A stretch of DNA of 64,000 nt, taken from contig NC_091675.1 in assembly GCF_042453785.1 (NCBI RefSeq), forward strand, positions 2,492,501-2,556,500, written 5' to 3'. A model generated the notes under the pieces. That model was given only the letters and a program-made list of their open reading frames with translations. It was not told where the DNA came from and did not search any database. Shown here in pieces: positions 1 through 11,577 of this stretch. Position 1 is the stretch's first letter. Every line of letters begins with the position of its first letter. Source of the DNA: Malus domestica (lineage: Eukaryota > Streptophyta > Magnoliopsida > Rosales > Rosaceae). Position numbers and translations under genes: made by a program.

Positions 1-52
1 TAGAGATTCTTAATATTTACCAGCCAGTTAAAATGGGAAAAACGTTTGGAGA

Positions 53-236
53 ATCATTGTTGCATTCCATCGGAGCTTTCTTTGCTTTATTGATGATGTT
101 TCGATGATTATTCTGGGGATATAAGGGGTGCATATTTGCTGGATCATGTTGTATTCCCTTGTAGCTTTCTTTGCTTTATTGACGATGATGTTTCAATGAT
201 TATTCTAGAGATATAAAAGGTGCAAATTTGCTTGTT
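53..236 (+). repeat. Tandem duplication spanning a kinase exon start
   Basis: Two adjacent copies of about 90 bp (about 53-143 and 144-236) share the run agctttctttgctttattga, then a gatgatgttt stretch, then an exon start. The right copy has the splice acceptor (ctag) and encodes RDIKGANLL of the kinase catalytic loop. The left copy reads ctgg where the acceptor AG should be and diverges in the coding part, so only the right copy looks usable. This is a local duplication of an intron/exon junction inside the MAPKKK gene. Confidence 0.75.
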
Positions 237-1055
237 GATGCATCAGGCGTTGTTAAACTTGCCGATTTTGGGGTGGCAAAACATGTGAGTAATTAACTTT
301 CGTAAACACCTTTACTCTGCTTTGGCTCCTGTCATAAACTTGACAAATCAAATTTTGACCAATCCAATTCATGTGACTGTAAGGCCTCCCAGCGGTACTC
401 TTCTGGGTTTCATATTTAACTTTACTTTTTGCATTCAGCTCAATGGGCAATCGTACAATCTTTCTTTGAAGGGCAGTCCATACTGGATGGCTCCTGAGGT
501 AATCGTATCATCGTTACAAATTCGTAGATGGCCTGTACGCACTGTATATAAATTATAAACGCTTAGTTTGTTTCATGCAGGTGATAAGGGCTGCAATGCA
601 GAACAGTGCTGCTCCTGATCTTGCTTTGGCCGTCGATATATGGAGCTTGGGTTGTACTATTGTTGAGATGTTCAATGGAAGACCTCCGTGGAGTGAATTT
701 ACAGGAGTAAGTTCATGATGAAACTTGTCATGTTTTGTTCATCATAGTTTCGGATTTTTCAGAATATTGTCAACCGCCCATAGTTCCATGTGTACAGTGT
801 AAATCCGGCCTCATGCTGTTCGAGAATAGCTTTGTTGCTTTTGAAGTTTTTAACATCATCTTGTCTTCCTTCTGCCAGCCTCAAGCTATGTTCAAGGTTC
901 TAAACACCATCCCGGATATACCAGAAACATTGTCTGCAGAGGGAAAGGACTTCCTTCATTTGTGCTTTCGTAGGAACCCTGCAGAGAGACCGTTAGCTAG
1001 TAAGCTACTTGAGCATCCGTTTGTACGAAATTCATACGTCAGACCTTTTCAATGA
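209..1055 (+). CDS. MAPKKK5/YODA-type MAP kinase kinase kinase, 3' part only
   Basis: This is the C-terminal part of a serine/threonine kinase domain; the gene starts outside the window. Exons by GT-AG junctions and continuous frame are 209-284, 439-498, 581-706 and 879-1055. In order they encode the catalytic loop (RDIKGANLLVD), the DFG motif (KLADFGVAKH), the activation segment ending SPYWMAPE, the subdomain IX motif DIWSLGCTIVEMF, and the terminal NPAERPLASKLLEHPF. The short linker LNGQSYNLSLKGSPYW between DFG and APE is of the Arabidopsis MAPKKK5/YODA kind. Such kinases sit at the top of MAPK cascades in development and immunity and activate MKK4/5-type kinases. The protein ends soon after the kinase domain (SYVRPFQ), shorter than the long C-terminal tails of YODA or MAPKKK5. 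A possible 3'-UTR intron runs 1069-1181 (gtaagt...gcag). Catalytic residues visible here look intact. Confidence 0.85.
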
Positions 1056-2440
1056 TATATACCTAATAGTAAGTTTTCACATTCAACATTCATAGAATTC
1101 AATGGAAACTAGAGACTGAAAGTTTTTTATATATGACCAGTAAATTGATATCTTGGCATGTTGTGCGTGCACCATTGCAGGATAAATTGGATGGTCCGAA
1201 GGACCACATTAATCTTTAAAATGGTCGAATATCGATCTCTCCACACTTGTAATTGCGAGGTGGCTTTGCATCATTCTTCCTCCTTGTCCGGAATTGCATC
1301 CCTTGTTCAAATGAACCATGGAGCGGAAATCCCAAACCTCTGAACTTGGATGAAATGGTTCCGAAGTTTCTCTCTTGTTCCATCTGGAAGACGCTCTTCT
1401 CTTGGGAAATACGGCTGCGCAGCTCTAACAAAGATTTTCATTGCTTGGACCGCCTCTGATGAAGTTACATAAGCTTTACCAGTGAATTAACCGAGTGGGA
1501 TTTGGAAGCTGGTTATTTTATTCATCGCCGGTGGAGTTGGGGAACTCGGAGCTAGTGCAACGTGTCCTTAATCGGGGAGATAATCGAGTTTTGCGTGGAG
1601 TTAAGATTAGTAGGTAGAAACTGTTGTGCAAACTCACTCAGAAGTTAGAACAGGTGATGGGAGTTAGTCATTAATCTGTAAATACTGATTTATGTTGATT
1701 CTCTAAATAGGAATTTTCAAACTTTGTTTCCCACGTGTATTGGTAATGCTTATGATTAACTTTTTAGTGTAAAAATGTGGTTTTTCTTTAAAGTGAACAA
1801 TATCGGGAGCTGTTCGTTAAAGTTCTCTTATTAAAAGTTATATTCGCAATCAAATTAGAAAATGTTTGAAATTCTGATAATTGAGTTACGAGAAGAAAAC
1901 TTGGTGCAAATGTACCAAATTCAAAAAACTTCTAGTGAGCAAAATAGACGGAACTAATGACAAAAACAGCATTGACATGAATTAAAAGTTTAAGAGGCAG
2001 GATTCTCTCCGGATTCATATCGTGCGGTCAGTTCTCGTCATGTACTATTTGTGTTTAATTTTAAATAAAATAAATCAAATAATTTCTGACTGCATGATCC
2101 ACGATAAATAACTAAGATATGAGGATACTGGGATCCCCATAATTTGGATCCGGATGGGATCCAATTCCTAAGAGGCTAGCGAAACAAAGTAAAAGTGACG
2201 AAAGTGAAAGGAAGATTGTAATCCGGGTATTTTTGCAAAACAATTTAAATGAGAAACTAATTATATTATAATATAATTTATTTATTATTTTTCTTTGAAA
2301 AGAAAAGGCGGATGTACGTGTTAACGGGTAAAGTATTGCGCGCTTCCCTTTTAAAATAATTAGATTTCTTTTATATATCATTTTCTTTTCGAAATTAATC
2401 GGTTTAATTTCACTCAAAGAGTAATGGGAATACTACTGCT
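1056..2440. other. Intergenic: kinase 3' UTR and spacer
   Basis: The first about 600 bases are probably the 3' UTR of the kinase gene and include the possible UTR intron at 1069-1181. A family C MITE fragment lies at 1752-1833. The remainder is AT-rich spacer up to the 5' region of the gamma-tubulin complex gene. I see no further gene. Confidence 0.5.
1752..1833. mobile_element. MITE family C fragment
   Basis: It carries the family's diagnostic strings (ctttttagtgtaaaaatgtg, tttaaagtgaacaatatc, ttcgttaaag), also found near 32.5, 50.6 and 61.95 kb. Only part of the element is recognisable and no target duplication was found. Confidence 0.5.
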
Positions 2441-2537
2441 ACAGCAACACCGATACAACAGCTCCAATCAGCCGATCTAGCGGCCACTGCTAGCAGCCGG
2501 AACCCTAAATTCGCCACCGGAAGCCCCAATTTCGACG

Positions 2538-5500
2538 ATGGGGAAGCCTCTTTGCTACGGTATTCGATTCCCCTTTCCTTTCCGCTCCTAATATCATCGT
2601 TGTCGTAGTTTCCATGGAATTTATTTCGTCCTTTGATTTTCCGGCAGACACAGGGAATGCTGAAGTTTCTCAAGGGCTGATCAATCGGCTTTACAGCGTC
2701 TTCTCCGATGGCATACATTTTGCAACGCCGGCTACCTCCTTGAGGACCAATGAACTTGAATTGGTACTCATCTCTTGCTGTTAAATTTCTTAGGTTTTAC
2801 TACTCAATGCACGATTTAGGAACCGTTTGGAACTGCTATTTTAGGAAGCACTCCTGCTTATAAACACTTTCGGTGGACGTGCTTTTGTTAGGATGTTATT
2901 GAATCCTGGGAAAGCACTTCCCTCCAGGTGCAGTTCCATACAGTCTCAATTGAGGTGTCATGATTGGCTTATAAGTTAATAGGATTGAATGAGAAAATCA
3001 ATAGTTTCAATCAAATGTTATAATAAGAAAGAAGGGGGCTTGTTTATTTGGAAGAGAGGAATTCTGAAAACTGATATATGAAATGTACCGAATGTAAATT
3101 TTTCCCTTTACTTATTTCGGTTCCAAGGTTCGGAGCGTGTTACAAATGTTGCAAGGTTTTTCTAGCTCACTATTTTATTGGGACCAAAATGGAAAATCCT
3201 TTCAAGTCAAGAGTGGGATACATGTCAGTCACCTCTCTTACTCGAGTCTTCACGCCCTTGTTCATCAATTTATGCATGCTGCAACATGCTTACAACTGGT
3301 GGAAATTATAGTCAACAAAATCGAGAAGTCTGCTGGATTACCACCGCCTACTTTGAGGGCTTTTGCATGTTCTGTTTCTGCGTGGCTTAAGGTATATTTG
3401 GGATTCAATTTGTTGGATGAAGTTTGCCACTTTCTAGACATTGTGATTTTACTACTCGTTTATAAGTCTATGTTAACTTTGTGATTGGGCAGAGGTTGCG
3501 CGATATTGCTTTAAAGAAGGAAATGAAGATAAGAGGAGATGGCATTAGTACAACCCCTACGTTATTGGGATTGGCCAATTCTTTGTCTAGGTTTGTATTC
3601 TGTTAGCTATCAGTGTGGGATGCCAATAGTTATAGTTTGTCACATTTTGTTGGAGACTATCACCACTCAAAAGCTCATCAAAATTAGAAAATTTTATTAT
3701 GCTCAATTTTTTTACCTTCGAGGTCATTGCCTCAGCCCATGTCGTTAACTGCTTAACTCACGTTTTGTGTTGATATCTTCATGCAATGATGTCGCTGATG
3801 ACAATTTATTGATATTAGTCTCTGCTCAGGTGCTGAGTATCTGTTGCAAATAGTGCATGGTGCCCTCCCACAGGTGTATTTTGAGTCTAATTCTTCTCTT
3901 CCCGCTGCTTACTTGGCTGTTCACATCCTTGACCATCTTTACAAGAAGCTGGATGAAGTGTGTCTAGTGCGAGGTGGTGAGGTTGGTACTTCATTTATTC
4001 AACAACCTTTATTGTTTCTAGTTTATTACTCTTGTCTTGTTTCACCTGGTTTATGTAATCCAAATTTGGTGTTCATGCCAATTTCAGGAGGAAGATTACC
4101 TGATGCTTCTTTATTTATTTATTGGAAGTATATTGCCGTATATTGAGGGTCTTGATTCTTGGCTTTTTGAAGGAACACTAGATGATCCATATGAGGAGGT
4201 AAATGTGATTCGAACTTGCATGTGCTTGTGATGCATCCAATTAATTGTTTTTTTTTTTGTTTAAATTTTGCGTACCATGTGATTCTTCTGTCCATAGTAT
4301 TGTCGATGATAGTTTATCTTACAATTTGTATAGGCAGTAAATACTCAATATTAATCTGTTTTCTACTTGAAGTGGGCTGTCCTAGATTTCTCCTCGCTGA
4401 ACATTTTTCTGGTTGCTCCTGTCTTTGCAGATGTTCTTTTATGCTAATAAAGCAATATCTGTTGACGAGGCTGACTTTTGGGAGAAGAGTTATCTATTAA
4501 GGCAAGTACAGTATCAAATGTTAGATGTTGGGACCTCTGCCTCAATGACAAGTTTTATGAAAGGAAAGGAATGTGGCAATAAAGACCTTCAATCATGTCC
4601 ATTGTTTATTAAGGACATAGCTAAGTCTATTGTTTCTGCTGGAAAATCGTTACAGCTGATCCGGCATATTCCCATGACATCCTCAGTTGTATATCGAAAC
4701 GGAAATGACTCTGAGGTTGATGGTTTTGGAAGTTTTAATAAAGGTGTTTACCATGGGCAAAGCATTGCAGGTTTGACTTTGTCAGAAGTTTTCTGTGTGT
4801 CGTTAGCAGGCCTTATAGGCCATGGTGACCATATCTTTCAACATATATCCACTAAACAAAAAGTGGAGAGTGATGATAGTGTGATTGTGCCGGTAAAATG
4901 TTCGGAGAAAATTTGGTGTAAGTTCTTGGTTGATACACTGGCAGAGAAAAGAGTAACTGAACCAGAGTCTGCATGTGATAATGGAAAAAGATTTACAGAT
5001 GCAAATGAAGAGAAAATGTTTGCAGGTGTAGTAAATGGGTTTCCTCATTCAAGATCCTTCTGTCAAGAAAATCCAGTTCTAACGGTCTGCCAAAAGATCC
5101 TTTCTAAGAATGGGGATGCATGGAAATCCTTGAACTTATCCAGAAATTTATGTCTGCCCCCTTTAAACGATGAAGCTTTACGAAAGGCTATTTTCGGTGT
5201 GGAGAGTGGATCAACTTCTTTGGCTGAAGGAACAAATTATACTTTTGGTTTCCGCTTTGGTGAATCAGAATATCTTCGTTCACAAGACGACTCGCATATG
5301 TTACAATCGTTGTTTCCTTTTCCTACTCTTCTACCATCTGTTCAGGTATGATTGAAAGTCTATGTGCATTTGTCATGTAGATATTATTAGAATTCTTTGG
5401 ATGTATTTTTAATTGTAATTCCTTGGCTACAGGATGAGCTCTGTATGTCAGAGCTCTTACCTTTCCAAAAAAATAGCACCCTTCCATCAAGAGTTCTTGC

Positions 5501-7619
5501 CTGGATTCAACATTTTGAACCAAGAAGTACTCCACTTCCGGTGGTGATAGTGCAGGAATGTCTTACTGTCTACATGCAGAAGCAGGTGATTGCTCAAAAA
5601 TATGTATCAGTTTGTTGTTGTGGTTGCATGAGTGTCATATTTTTAAAAGTTATTTTCTACCGTAGGTGGATTGTATTGGCAGGCATATTTTGTCAAAACT
5701 GATGAATGACTGGAAATTGATGGATGAACTGGCAGTCTTGCGCGCGATTTACTTGCTAGGGTCAGGTATCATCTTGTTTGTTGAACTTCAAATATCCTGG
5801 TCTATCATTAGACATCTCCGATTACTTTGACATGTTTGCTGGTTCCTTTCCATCTCTAGGTGATCTGCTACAGCACTTCTTGACTGTAATATTCAATAAG
5901 CTGGATAAAGGAGAAACATGGGATGATGATTTTGAGTTAAACACGATATTGCAGGTTTGCTTACTTTATCCAATGTAGAATTTCTTCCTATTTTGAGTTA
6001 AACACGGTTTTGGGGTACCTACTTTTACTGTTTTACTTATATTATAACATTGTAATGTATATTCTTATTACTGCAGGAATCTATAAGAAACTCTGCTGAT
6101 GGAGTGCTACTAAGTTTTCCTGATTCATTGATTGTATCCCTCACCAAAAATCACGACTTAAATGGAAATGAGCAACCTAAGATGGCTTCCCTTCCCTCAA
6201 CTCCTCGTAAAAGTCGTGCTCAGAGCTTTGGAATGGATGGACTTGATCTGCTAAACTTCACATATAAGGTCTCTTGGCCACTTGAACTTATTGCAAACGT
6301 GGAGGCAATCAAGAAATATAACCAGGTTATTTTATGCTTTTGGTTCTATATTTCGTCGTCTCTCTCTCTCTCAAATCGATGTGGCATTTGGGGGAGAGGT
6401 GATTTGATTTCACTTGGGATCTTATCTTTGGAGGGAAGATGTGATTACCAACTGGTCGTTCTGACGACTAAACTTGTTATCTAATTGTTCTAAATTGTTG
6501 TAGGTCATGGGGTTCTTGTTGAAGGTTAAGCGAGCAAAATTCGTACTTGATAAAGCTCGAAGGTGGATGTGGAAGGTTATAATTTATCCCCTTTAAGGAT
6601 TAATTAGGAGAGTGATAAATCTCCTTGGCCTAGTGAGAAGGGCTGTATGTGTTTATGTCTATAAATCAATGGCTTTGATGCTTCTTGTTTCCCCATGCAG
6701 GGTAGAGGCAGTGCCGCAAACAACCACAAGCGTCACTGGTTAGTGGAGCAAAAACTTCTCCATTTTGTCGATGCTTTTCACCAGTATGTGATGGACAGAG
6801 TAAGTATTGTTTTTCCTATGTTTTTTGTTTTCCCTTTATATGTACGGAAACTATTTTCATGAGGAATTCGGCCTTTTATGCATCATCATATTTTTGTTGT
6901 CTGGAAAGAGTATGGAGTATGGAATTGTTAGATCACTGACTAGTCCTTTGTGAGCAGGTATATCACAATGCATGGCGTGAACTATGTGAAGGTATGGCAG
7001 CTGCTCGATCTCTGGACGAAGTCATAGAAGTACATGAATTGTACTTGTTGACAATTCAGCGGCAGTGCTTTGTAGTTCCAGATAAGCTGGTGCGCATTTT
7101 CTTTTGTTTGAGAACTTATGAACTAGGAAATAATCTTTTATGAAGACAGGAAGCTAAATCGTGTTTATTACGCTCTTTTGCATCAGTGGGCTCTCATAGC
7201 AAGCAGGATAAACAACATCTTGGGATTAGCATTGGACTTCTATTCTATACAACTGACGCTTAGCGGCGGAACAGTTTCTGCAATTAAGGCCAAATGCGAA
7301 ATGGAAGTTGATCGTATTGAGAAGCAGTTTGATGATTGCATTGCTTTCCTGCTCAGAGTAATCTTCTCTCTTTGTTTTGGTTCTGATTCATATGCGATTC
7401 TTATGATTTACATCTAACGTTTCGTATGGTTGCGTGCTGATTATGCAGGTGCTTTCGTTCAAGCTCAACGTCGGGCATTTTCCTCATTTAGCAGATTTGG
7501 TTACTAGGATCAATTACAATTACTTTTACATGTCGGATGCTGGAAACCTAAGGACTCTCCCGAGCTCCGAAAATGTTGCTTCGAGGCTGGGGAAGGCTTT
7601 TCTAGGCAGAACAGACTGA
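2538..7619 (+). CDS. GCP5: Gamma-tubulin complex component 5-like (GCP5)
   Basis: Complete gene for a GCP-family subunit of the gamma-tubulin ring complex, which nucleates microtubules. Fifteen exons join in frame: 2614-2763, 3128-3391, 3493-3590, 3819-3981, 4088-4198, 4431-5345, 5433-5585, 5666-5765, 5860-5954, 6077-6325, 6504-6575, 6701-6799, 6958-7089, 7187-7357 and 7449-7619. The total is 2943 nt, about 980 aa, normal for plant GCP5. Recognisable stretches are VLQMLQGFSSSLFYWD, LPPPTLRAFACSVSAWL, LPYIEGLDSWLFEGTLDDP and MFFYANKAISVDEADFWEKS (GRIP1 motif region). The C-terminal GRIP2 region includes VSWPLELI, VMGFLLKVKRAKFVL, and HFVDAFHQYVMDR. The start is unsettled. Met at 2614 gives an open frame. 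Alternatively an exon at 2538-2559 (MGKPLCY) splices in frame to 2648 across a well-formed acceptor. Exon 6 encodes a long plant-specific insert of low conservation. Intron 1 holds diverged MITE-like sequence at about 2820-2960. Confidence 0.9.
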
Positions 7620-7690
7620 TTGCAGTTAAGGATTTTAGTTTATTTAATTTTTTGGAGTAAAACATCACATATTAAAACAAATTTAATTTG

Positions 7691-8121
7691 CTACGAGGAA
7701 TTAGAAATCTGGCTTGCATCCTCAACATCTAGCTTGCACAGCTCGATGTCTTTGCACCACTGTTCGAATTCCGCAAAAGCTTCAAACAACTGCTCGGCCC
7801 CGTCATCATCGGCTAGGGGTACCTTCTTCACTGCCCTCTCAAACACATTCCTCGCCCTCGCAATGTCGCCATTCTTCATCTCAAAGTTAGCATACCAAAT
7901 CCAGTTCCCGGCTTCTTCGGGATGGCATTGTACCATCCGTTCGTAAATATCTCTAGCACCCTCGATGGTTCTTCATAGCGAAGCGCCAACTTGACAGAGG
8001 ACTGCTCACTGGAGTCTCTGATTTTCTGCCTGGGAGGTCCGAACATACTAGCATCCTGGAGCTCACTTGCCTGACGGAGAATTTCCTTGGCGGCGACTCA
8101 GTTTTCGCTGAAGGAACTCAT
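7691..8121 (-). pseudogene. Crooked-neck-like (CRNKL1/Clf1) pseudogene fragment
   Basis: On the minus strand two pieces match the HAT-repeat splicing factor crooked neck (Clf1/SYF3, NineTeen complex). The first is near the protein N-terminus (EILRQASELQDASMFGPPRQK). The second is an internal HAT repeat block (YERMVQCHPEEAGNWIWYAN, then FEMKNGDIARARNVFERAV, then EQLFEAFAEFEQWCKD). The several HAT repeats that should lie between them are missing. The pieces are in different frames, and the N-terminal piece has an in-frame TGA just after its first codons. The reading ends at a TAG at 7691. It is tail-to-tail with the GCP5-like gene, whose stop codon is only about 70 bases away. A functional parent gene is presumably elsewhere in the genome. 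There are no introns within it, so it may be a processed or rearranged copy. Confidence 0.75.
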
Positions 8122-8588
8122 TGGCTGCGAATCGGATTCGGATTTTGAGAAGAGAGGGTGATGGCCTTTGGGGAGAATGGTAGAATTGGTATTTAGATCG
8201 ATCGGTTTATGGAGAAGAATTGTGAGGAATGTAGCATCATGCATTGTATATATATAGACTAGAAAATTATCCCATTTGAAATAGGAAACTTAAAACTTTT
8301 CCTTGTTCGCTAAGGTGGTTTAGTTAGTTAATTAGGACAGACATGAAGAAGGGGAGATTAAAAAAATTATAAATATATATATATAAGACGGTTTTCAATC
8401 GATTTTGGAAATTTCAACAGAAATCATCGTAAAAGTTTGGGGAAGCACAGTTTCTACACTAAAAACATGAATTACATCATCGCCTGCTTAACCATGAGCA
8501 ATCAAAGCACGCACAATATAATCTGCTATCTGCCTATACAGACTTGTTTACATCAAATGAAACGATGAGTGAAGATTCAATATTTCTA

Positions 8589-9391
8589 TCAGCTATTACT
8601 TTTGTGAGCACGCTTCATCTTGAGAAGATGAGAGAGGCCTGCTATTACGTGCAGTCGACTGCTCGGAATCCCGGTCTTCGCCAGTGCCCTCCCCTTCTTG
8701 TCCAGTATAACAAAGCAAGGCACATATCTGATGTCGTAATGGAGGAGCTGCATTTCCGGCGATAGAAAAATTATCATACAATATTCTACCGTTCAAACCA
8801 TAATATTTGACACCATGATCAGCACATAACGTAACGAATAACTTCATCCCCAAAAAATCACAAATAAAAAGTCCAACGCTATCGAACAAGCTAATCACTT
8901 CAAACATAGAAAATGTTGAGGATGAAAGGTACCTCGGGAAGCCATTTCTCGTTCTCTGCATCAGCCATAACAATGTTAAGCCACTCCGAGTTCCTACTCT
9001 CAACCTCCACAACAAAATTAAGCAAAGAATTGCACAGCCTGCATTTGGGTGAATAAAACTCAACCACTGTAGCCTCTTTCGCACTTGCCAATGCCGAGGC
9101 AAACGCCCTATGCTCCGCCTCCCCCTGCTCTTCCGGACTCAAGACTGTTTTCGACTTCAAAGTCTTACCTTGGCCGGTTCTTGCATCCATTTGGAAGGGC
9201 TTTAAGTTGTTGATCAACGAAATTGAGCTGACGAAATTGAAAGCAAGGGACCCGATAGTCTGCACAGATTTGAACAGCCAAGGACCCTCAAACGAGCAAA
9301 CGCTATGAGTGTTATTTTTTGGATTCGGGTTCATGTCCCATGGCCATTTTAGGCAAAACAAAGGCTCTTTTGGAGTATAAACCATTTTCAC
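8589..9391 (-). CDS. Thioredoxin-fold protein with CRLC motif
   Basis: Two exons on the minus strand, 9391-8933 and 8747-8589, joined by a GT-AG intron. They encode up to 205 aa, or about 186 aa if the in-frame Met beginning MNPNPKNN is used. The thioredoxin core has [20 protein letters not shown] with a CxxC redox pair (CRLC), then [18 protein letters not shown], then the cis-proline region [18 protein letters not shown], where thioredoxins usually have a VP or IP pair. The roughly 70-residue N-terminal extension is not clearly a transit peptide. The first exon also reads on past its donor site into a false ORF. A 5'-UTR intron is possible (donor gtaagtag near 9662), which would place the GA/CT microsatellite at 9726-9766 in the leader. 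Role probably disulphide exchange; the exact subfamily was not recognised. Confidence 0.75.
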
Positions 9392-9721
9392 CTCTAAATT
9401 TTGATCTCTTGAATTACAGAACCTCCAAATTTTGCATCACTTCGATTCCAAACCCTAGAGAATGAGCATTTGTCACCAAATCAGAATCCAAATTCTTGGT
9501 CATGGGTTCTCATGAAATCATAAATCGTGTAAAACCCTAAACCCAAAAATCAAAATCTTTGGTAAACTAGCTGATTGTGGAAAGAATATTCCCAGAGATT
9601 AAAAATTTAGAGCATTCGAAATAAAACGTCGTAAAAGTTTCTAATGAAGTACGACTACTTACCTCTTTTCACTTTCAAGGATTCAGTCGTCTGCCTTTGA
9701 GTCAACCAACACAATTCTGTT

Positions 9722-9725
<4 letters not shown>

Positions 9726-9766
<41 letters not shown>
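9726..9766. repeat. (AG)n microsatellite, about 20 units
   Basis: Uninterrupted AG dinucleotide run. On the minus strand it reads (CT)n and falls upstream of the thioredoxin-like gene, probably in its 5' leader, a common place for CT runs in plant genes. Confidence 0.9.
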
Positions 9767-9768
<2 letters not shown>

Positions 9769-11309
9769 GGAGAAGGGGGGGGGGTGAGAAAAATTAAATA
9801 AAATCTTATTGTCCTGTGAGCTCTTTGGTCTTCAGTATATCGTTATTAATATTGGGCCTGATAATAATTTGGACCCAAATATCCCTTCTAATTGGGTCAC
9901 CAACTTTATCTTTGTGGGCGAAGAGAGAAATGTACTTAAACAGCTGAGTTACAAATATTTTGTAAGTTACTTTTCCGTTGAATTCTTTAGGTTAATGGCG
10001 GTCGCCCACGCACCAACCCACGTCTAGTTGTTTCTAGAGACCGTAATCCCTCCCTAATCATACCCATAAACACGTTTTTCTACCTCTATGTGGAGTTTTG
10101 CCAAGATTCTAACCACAAACCCACTCGTCGACATTTTGCTGACCATTCCCCCTCCTAGTTTTCCCATCCTAAATGGTTGAAAAATGGCATTGGCACGAGA
10201 AGAAAATCAAAAGACATCATAAAATATTTGAGAAATCTTGCGTTTTCCATCAACAAAAATGTAAATTTAGAACGACTCAAAATCTCTACATCCTTTTTTT
10301 TTTTTCACTTTATACCCAACTCTAGTGAGAAAAGAAGGCAATTCCGGCCGATTTGCTTCATAACATGTGACCAAAATGCAGTATATAAACCCACCAATCT
10401 GCTCATACCCCCCCCCCCCCCAAAAAAAACCTCAACCTCATTAGTCACTAATTCCACCTTAATTACGTCGTTGATGGCAATTCCATGATAAATTAAGTTT
10501 TAAGATAATGTTAAGGAGAAAAAAAATGTAAACTAAATTTGCAAATCAAATAAAAAAAATTTCAACCACCCGACTAATGTCTAGCATGTAAGTGCATAAA
10601 TTCCACATATAATAACGGCTAGGCGGCTAGGCGCATGAATCAGTCATTTGGCCTAATTTCCCTGCAAAGGTTTGATTATTTACTTCCAATTGGTGCCAAA
10701 ACATAAATTCCACATATAATGACAAAAAGCTGAGAGGTACCCCTTAGAAAAAGTCCAATGACATCTATAAGCGTATTATGTCACGTATAAATTTAAAAGA
10801 CAAAGGCACTTTTTTTGCGTACAATTTTGTTAATATGGGCTTGTCTCCTTTAATGAAGATTCGTACCGCTTTATTTTCAGACTATATTGGCTTTTTTTAT
10901 TTTCGGTTTTCAAATTAATGTGCATCTCTGCATATAGATTTGTCTCACTTTCTTGATTTTTTTTATTAACCTTGCGATGTTCCTTGTTCCGTTTTGCAGG
11001 TTTAGACCTGTAGGTTCAGCTTTAAAGGGGTTATGTTTCATGTCCCCCTATTTTCCTTGTATCTTTGTTGTTTTGTTGTTTTTGTTTCTAGAAAGGTAAA
11101 GTTTATGTCCCCTTCTTTTCATGTATTTTTTTTATCCTTTTTTCTTGTATTATGAGAAGTTAGGTTTATGTCCTCCTAATTAGATGTACTTTTTTTTATA
11201 TGAATAAAATTCTCCTCGTATTGTCGAGGTTTTCTAAAAAAAAAATTGGTAAACACAAAGACTCTTCCTTTGTTCATATGTGAATGGTTTATTTATTTCT
11301 TTATTTAAT
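9767..11309. other. Intergenic, no gene seen
   Basis: AT-rich sequence with homopolymer runs (T run near 10290, C run near 10410). T-rich stretches at 11030-11200 repeat a ttatgtcc motif. Short ORFs here have no recognisable similarity or domain. Confidence 0.5.
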
Positions 11310-11430
11310 GGGGTGTGCTATCCACACATCTTATTTTACTTCTCATACACCCATTGATAATTTCTATCCGTTGATCTTCTTCAATTCATCTGATCCGATG
11401 GTCAAAAATTAAAAAGGTGTATAAGAAGTA
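11310..11430. mobile_element. MITE family A, 3'-truncated copy
   Basis: Begins ggggtgtgctatccacacat and continues with the family core (ttgatcttcttcaattcatc). It stops before the terminal inverted repeat, exactly where the Copia element's partial LTR begins. Deletion or recombination at the junction has therefore removed the end of both elements. Full copies are at 20.6, 27.7 and 48.2 kb. Confidence 0.8.
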
Positions 11431-11577
11431 TGAGCTGTTATCCATCAAAGCTAGATAAAAGCTTGCATTATTCTTCCAACATTTAACCCTTCTTCCAATG
11501 GCAACCTTAATCCAGTGCTTAATATCTTGTATTAGGGTTAAAGACTGATACTAGGGTTAAAGACTAATACTTCAATA
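11431..11577 (-). repeat. Partial 3' LTR of the Copia element
   Basis: Matches the inner part of the intact LTR at 15976-16122 over about 147 bp with about five differences. It includes a twofold tagggttaaagactgatac motif. The outer about 225 bp of this LTR are absent and the boundary is the truncated family A MITE. Confidence 0.85.

Noticed and set aside
8596-9102. 168-aa minus-strand ORF
   Set aside because: Frame shadow overlapping the two-exon thioredoxin-like gene; it reads through the intron.
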